Assembly: GCA_004297235.1 (NCBI GenBank)
Contig: SCUR01000185.1
Span: forward strand, 1 to 8,479
Length of the DNA: 8,479 bases
Direction of reading: 5' to 3'
Source of the DNA: Candidatus Manganitrophaceae bacterium
Lineage (GTDB): Bacteria > Nitrospirota > Nitrospiria > SBBL01 > Manganitrophaceae
Part shown: in pieces, positions 7,038 to 8,479 of the stretch
How the letters are laid out: the number at the start of each line of letters is the position of its first letter
Numbering within the stretch: position 1 is the first letter of the stretch
Notes under the pieces: generated by a model
Told to the model about the DNA's origin: nothing
What the model saw: only the letters and a program-made list of their open reading frames with translations
Databases searched by the model: none
Position numbers and translations under genes: made by a program

Positions 7038-7096
7038 TAAGATTCGAAAAAGGATAGAAAATGGATCTGCCTGCACTGTAAAAGTGCCGAATCTTA
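7038..7096. repeat. Inverted repeat with one arm on the ccm -10 element
   Basis: taagattcg at 7038-7046 and cgaatctta at 7088-7096 are perfect 9-base inverted copies. With one bulged T the match extends to gcttaagattcg against cgaatcttagc. The right arm contains the predicted -10 hexamer (7091-7096); the left arm lies in the ccmA leader. A 5-bp hairpin (gcact/agtgc, 7073-7087) abuts the right arm. From the predicted start near 7084 the right arm would not be in the leader RNA, so the pair acts at DNA level if it acts at all. Confidence 0.6.
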
Positions 7097-7119
7097 GCAT
7101 GGTTCGGGAGAGGGGTCAA
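7091..7119 (-). promoter_or_regulatory. Predicted sigma-70-type promoter of the ccm operon
   Basis: On the minus strand TTGACC (7114-7119) and TAAGAT (7091-7096) are separated by exactly 17 bases, and TG stands one base before the -10 hexamer (extended -10). The -35 matches 5 of 6 and the -10 matches 4 of 6 consensus bases. Transcription would start near 7084, leaving a leader of about 78 bases before ccmA. Confidence 0.65.
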
Positions 7120-7127
7120 GCGACCCC
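7112..7127. promoter_or_regulatory. Perfect inverted repeat overlapping the -35 element, candidate operator
   Basis: ggggtc (7112-7117), a 4-base spacer aagc, then gacccc (7122-7127) form a perfect 6-base dyad. It overlaps the predicted -35 hexamer at 7114-7119. A dimeric regulator bound here would compete with RNA polymerase. The regulator is unknown. Confidence 0.45.
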
Positions 7128-7151
7128 AAACCGCTCCAGTCAGGCCTTCAT

Positions 7152-7231
7152 CGACACCCCCAAGAGAGAAAGCTTCGATCTGCCTTCCTTGTTAGGAAGG
7201 TGTCGTTCTGTGGATTCTGGAATCAACGACA
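7152..7231 (-). repeat. Array of competing stem-forming segments downstream of fmdB
   Basis: Reading along the minus strand, tgtcgt (7231-7226) can pair with acgaca (7206-7201), enclosing a small gattc/gaatc hairpin (7213-7224). ccttcct and aggaagg (7183-7200, loop of 4) form a 7-bp hairpin. cgacacc (7205-7199) can instead pair with ggtgtcg (7158-7152). The pairings partly exclude one another. The segment would be transcribed only with fmdB, since it lies upstream of the ccm promoter. No T-run typical of an intrinsic terminator follows, though a pyrimidine-rich stretch does (7161-7174). Confidence 0.4.
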
Positions 7232-7316
7232 AATTGATTGACGGCCGATTGAGGAAGGGAGTAATCTTCCAGGCGTCGCAAATGAATTGGGAGGAGCGGT
7301 CACTTCACGGGGGGGA

Positions 7317-7535
7317 TTATCCGCAACCGCATCCCCCGGAATGGGAATGGCCGCCGGAGGCCGCCGGAGAGGAAGCGGTCTCTCCATTTGTCTTAGAAGC
7401 AAAGGTGGAAAATAGCCGCCGGCTTTTCCGCTCCCCGCAATAGGGACAGGCCGTTTCTTCCGGCCGGGATGAAATGGACTGTAATAAACTAAACTGTTTT
7501 TTGCAATCTTGACAGGTATACTCGTAAATAGGCAC
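7317..7535 (-). CDS. FmdB-family small zinc-ribbon protein
   Basis: The 72-residue protein starts MPIYEYTCQDC, the hallmark of FmdB/CxxC_CxxC_SSSS-type regulatory proteins. Cysteines 8 and 11 and cysteines 30 and 33 (ACPYCG) form a four-cysteine zinc ribbon. The C-terminal tail from about residue 50 is low in complexity and rich in Gly, Ser and His, ending GGCGCG, as often seen in this family. The role of the family is not well established; it has been linked to regulation of formamidase or amidase genes in some bacteria. The start is GTG 7535, with GGAGG 5 bases upstream (7541-7545). It points toward ccmA but is separated by 310 bases and by the ccm promoter, so a functional link to cytochrome maturation is not shown. 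Confidence 0.88.
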   Translation of the reverse strand: MPIYEYTCQDCKKQFSLLQSISSRPEETACPYCGERKSRRLFSTFASKTNGETASSPAASGGHSHSGGCGCG

Positions 7536-7540
7536 GGTCT

Positions 7541-7545
7541 CCTCC
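7541..7545 (-). promoter_or_regulatory. Ribosome binding site supporting a GTG start of the FmdB-type gene
   Basis: GGAGG on the minus strand lies 5 bases before GTG 7535. The start also yields the conserved N-terminus MPIYEYTC. Confidence 0.7.
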
Positions 7546-7562
7546 GGGTGTCGCTTTGATGA

Positions 7563-7578
7563 ATATGGATATCATATC
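7563..7578. repeat. AT-rich palindrome in the divergent spacer
   Basis: atatg (7563-7567), gatat, catat (7573-7577) form an inverted repeat. A second overlapping dyad, gatat-c-atatc, covers 7568-7578. It lies about midway in the 91 bases between the FmdB-type gene and the plus-strand gene at 7627, where an operator shared by the two promoters could sit. A 5-bp gggga/tcccc dyad follows at 7596-7607. No convincing promoter was found for either gene. Confidence 0.35.
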
Positions 7579-7626
7579 GAGCCGATCCTTTTCAAGGGGA
7601 TTTCCCCCTCTCCACGGGAAAAAGCG

Positions 7627-8328
7627 ATGCGGATGGTCGCGATCTTCGCTCTTCTAATAATTTCTATCTTATACATCGGTTCCCCCGACGGGAGCGCCGG
7701 GGGTCCAGAGGAAACCTCCCCGCTTCCTTTGGGACAAAATCGGGTCGTTCCGGCCGGAACCATTGTTCCTCAACCCTCTCCCTTCTCGGAGACACCGACA
7801 CCGGTTTTGATTCGGATTATTAACCAGCGGAAAAACCCGGTATATCTACAGGGATTCCGCCAAGAGAAAGAACGGGTCCAGATCTACCTCTACCATCGGG
7901 AAGGGAGAGGGGGGTGGAAACCCTTTTTTGAATTTCTCCCCTGCGACCTTCCGACCTGCCGCGGCCTCCATGGCCCCCCCAAAAGCTGTCCCAAACCGAT
8001 CCCCTTCGTGGTCACGCTCGGACCGGCCGGAAGCGCCGACTCCGTAAAAGAGATCCCTTGGGAAGGCGCTCTCTACCAGCGGAGCGAGGCGACCCAGGAA
8101 GATCGAAGCCATCGGTATTGTTATAAAGGAGGGGTTCCGAAGACGGGACGGATGCGGGTCGAAATCGAGTTCTCGGACGCGCTTCAGAAGGAAAACGAGA
8201 AGAACGGGATTATCGGCGGACGGGATCATGCCGTCGTTGAATTCGACCTTCCCCCCTCCCGCCCCAGCTATGAGATTATGATCGAAGCGGCCCCCAACAC
8301 CGGGGCCTCACCCTCGCTCAATCGATGA
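7627..8328 (+). CDS. Exported protein of unknown function with four cysteines
   Basis: I do not recognise this 233-residue protein. It has an N-terminal signal peptide: residues 4-17 are hydrophobic (VAIFALLIISILYI) and the small-residue stretch SPDGSAGG follows, with no lipobox cysteine. A Pro-rich linker covers about 30-58. The core starts with TPVLIRIINQRKNPVYLQG, a beta-strand-like pattern seen in small secreted beta-sandwich proteins. The cysteines are at 106, 111, 121 and 165, an even number that could form two disulfides in the periplasm. LGPAGSADSVKEIPWEGALY (131-150) and a final strand VVEFDLPP suggest a compact fold. ATG 7627 has only a weak GGGA upstream, and ATG 7633 is an alternative start. 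It diverges from the FmdB-type gene, and its last 21 bases overlap the convergent minus-strand frame. Confidence 0.75.
   Translation: MRMVAIFALLIISILYIGSPDGSAGGPEETSPLPLGQNRVVPAGTIVPQPSPFSETPTPVLIRIINQRKNPVYLQGFRQEKERVQIYLYHREGRGGWKPFFEFLPCDLPTCRGLHGPPKSCPKPIPFVVTLGPAGSADSVKEIPWEGALYQRSEATQEDRSHRYCYKGGVPKTGRMRVEIEFSDALQKENEKNGIIGGRDHAVVEFDLPPSRPSYEIMIEAAPNTGASPSLNR
8289..8307. repeat. GC-rich hairpin at the convergent gene ends
   Basis: ggcccc (8289-8294), a 7-base loop, and ggggcc (8302-8307) form a perfect 6-bp stem. On the minus strand it starts directly after the TGA of the cysteine-rich frame (8308-8310); on the plus strand it lies within the last codons of the exported protein. No T-run follows on either strand, so it is at best a non-canonical terminator of the minus-strand gene. 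Confidence 0.35.
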
Positions 8329-8478
8329 AGAAACCGGCTGAGAGGCGGCTCGACCGATTCCCCGTCGGCCCCGCTGACAGCCGTTCAGGAGGGAACAGGC
8401 GCGACATTTCTCCCGATCCCGCTCGATCGGACAGGCCCCGGAAATTCCGAGGTGGCAGAGGCCAAAATCGTATTTGAG
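8308..8478 (-). CDS. C-terminal part of a probable cysteine-rich protein (partial)
   Basis: A minus-strand frame open from the right edge codes for 56 residues and ends at TGA 8308-8310. It contains cysteines spaced C-x7-C-x8-C-x2-C-x5-C (LCHLGISGACPIERDREKCR, then ACSLLNGC), which suggests a zinc or iron-sulfur site. A basic, Ser-rich tail follows. I do not recognise the family. Other frames are also open over these 170 bases, including one on the plus strand in frame with the exported protein after its stop, but those lack a start or any recognisable pattern. The cysteine pattern is the main reason for this call. It overlaps the plus-strand gene tail to tail by 21 bases. Confidence 0.45.
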   Translation of the reverse strand, partial: LKYDFGLCHLGISGACPIERDREKCRACSLLNGCQRGRRGIGRAASQPVSSSIERG

Positions 8479-8479
8479 C

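Larger units (their letters stand above)
7007..7316. other. Untranslated region between fmdB and ccmA
   Basis: This 310-base stretch holds no supported gene. It carries the ccm promoter (7091-7119) and a dense set of inverted repeats: 7038-7046 with 7088-7096; 7073-7087; 7112-7127; 7152-7158 with 7199-7205; 7183-7200; 7201-7206 with 7226-7231; and 7213-7224. A direct repeat of GATTGA with an 11-base period lies at 7236-7252. A long open plus-strand frame crosses the whole region but also runs antisense through ccmA and fmdB, so I do not call it. Confidence 0.8.

Noticed and set aside
7183..7200. Intrinsic terminator of the FmdB-type gene
   Set aside because: The 7-bp stem is good, but no T-run follows on the minus strand and it lies about 117 bases after the stop; kept only as part of a stem array.
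6895..7443. Long plus-strand open frame (182 codons) through the fmdB-ccmA spacer
   Set aside because: It runs antisense through the ends of ccmA and the FmdB-type gene, has no ribosome binding site, and its product has no recognisable pattern.
7509..7514. Perfect TTGACA on the plus strand as a -35 element for the exported protein
   Set aside because: It is the complement of FmdB coding sequence around a zinc-ribbon cysteine, and no -10 hexamer lies 16 to 18 bases downstream.
1..8479. Mobile element, CRISPR array, toxin-antitoxin or defence system
   Set aside because: No transposase, integrase, spaced identical repeats or defence-type domains were seen on either strand.

Overview
The window holds a nearly complete System I cytochrome c maturation (Ccm) operon. 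It reads right to left on the minus strand from about 7006 to the left edge, in the order ccmA, ccmB, ccmC, a ccmE-like/ccmD-like gene, ccmE, ccmF, ccmG, ccmH, ccmI. ccmI runs off the left edge. This is the classical ABC(D)EFGH(I) order with CcmH and CcmI as separate proteins. The set implies a Gram-negative bacterium that makes many c-type cytochromes. GC is moderate to high. Nothing in the window fixes the phylum; a deep-branching lineage such as Nitrospirota would fit, but that is an impression and not a result.

Layout: 1-642 ccmI (N-terminal 214 residues); 643-738 a gap with an imperfect palindrome; 739-1221 ccmH; 1218-1808 ccmG; 1805-3892 ccmF; 3893-3985 a gap with a TATAAT sequence; 3986-4441 ccmE (TTG start); 4428-4937 a CcmE-like OB-fold protein with a CcmD-like tail; 4948-5661 ccmC; 5665-6342 ccmB; 6329-7006 ccmA. 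Most junctions overlap by 4 or 14 bases or are separated by 3 to 10 bases, so the genes are probably co-transcribed and translationally coupled. 7007-7316 is an untranslated region with a good sigma-70-type promoter facing ccmA and an unusual density of inverted repeats. 7317-7535 is a small FmdB-type zinc-ribbon gene with a GTG start. After a 91-base divergent spacer, 7627-8328 (plus strand) encodes an exported protein of unknown function with four cysteines. The right edge probably carries the C-terminal end of a cysteine-rich protein on the minus strand (8308-8478), whose end overlaps the plus-strand gene.

How the genes work together: CcmAB is the ABC transporter whose ATPase drives release of haem-loaded CcmE from CcmC. 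CcmC with CcmD loads haem onto CcmE at the outer face of the membrane. CcmE carries haem to CcmF. CcmG and CcmH keep the apocytochrome CxxCH thiols reduced, and CcmI binds apocytochrome for ligation by CcmF with CcmH. The most notable point is the ccmD position. There is no room for a separate small ccmD; instead a 169-residue protein has a CcmE-like OB fold without the haem-binding histidine, followed by a transmembrane tail resembling CcmD.
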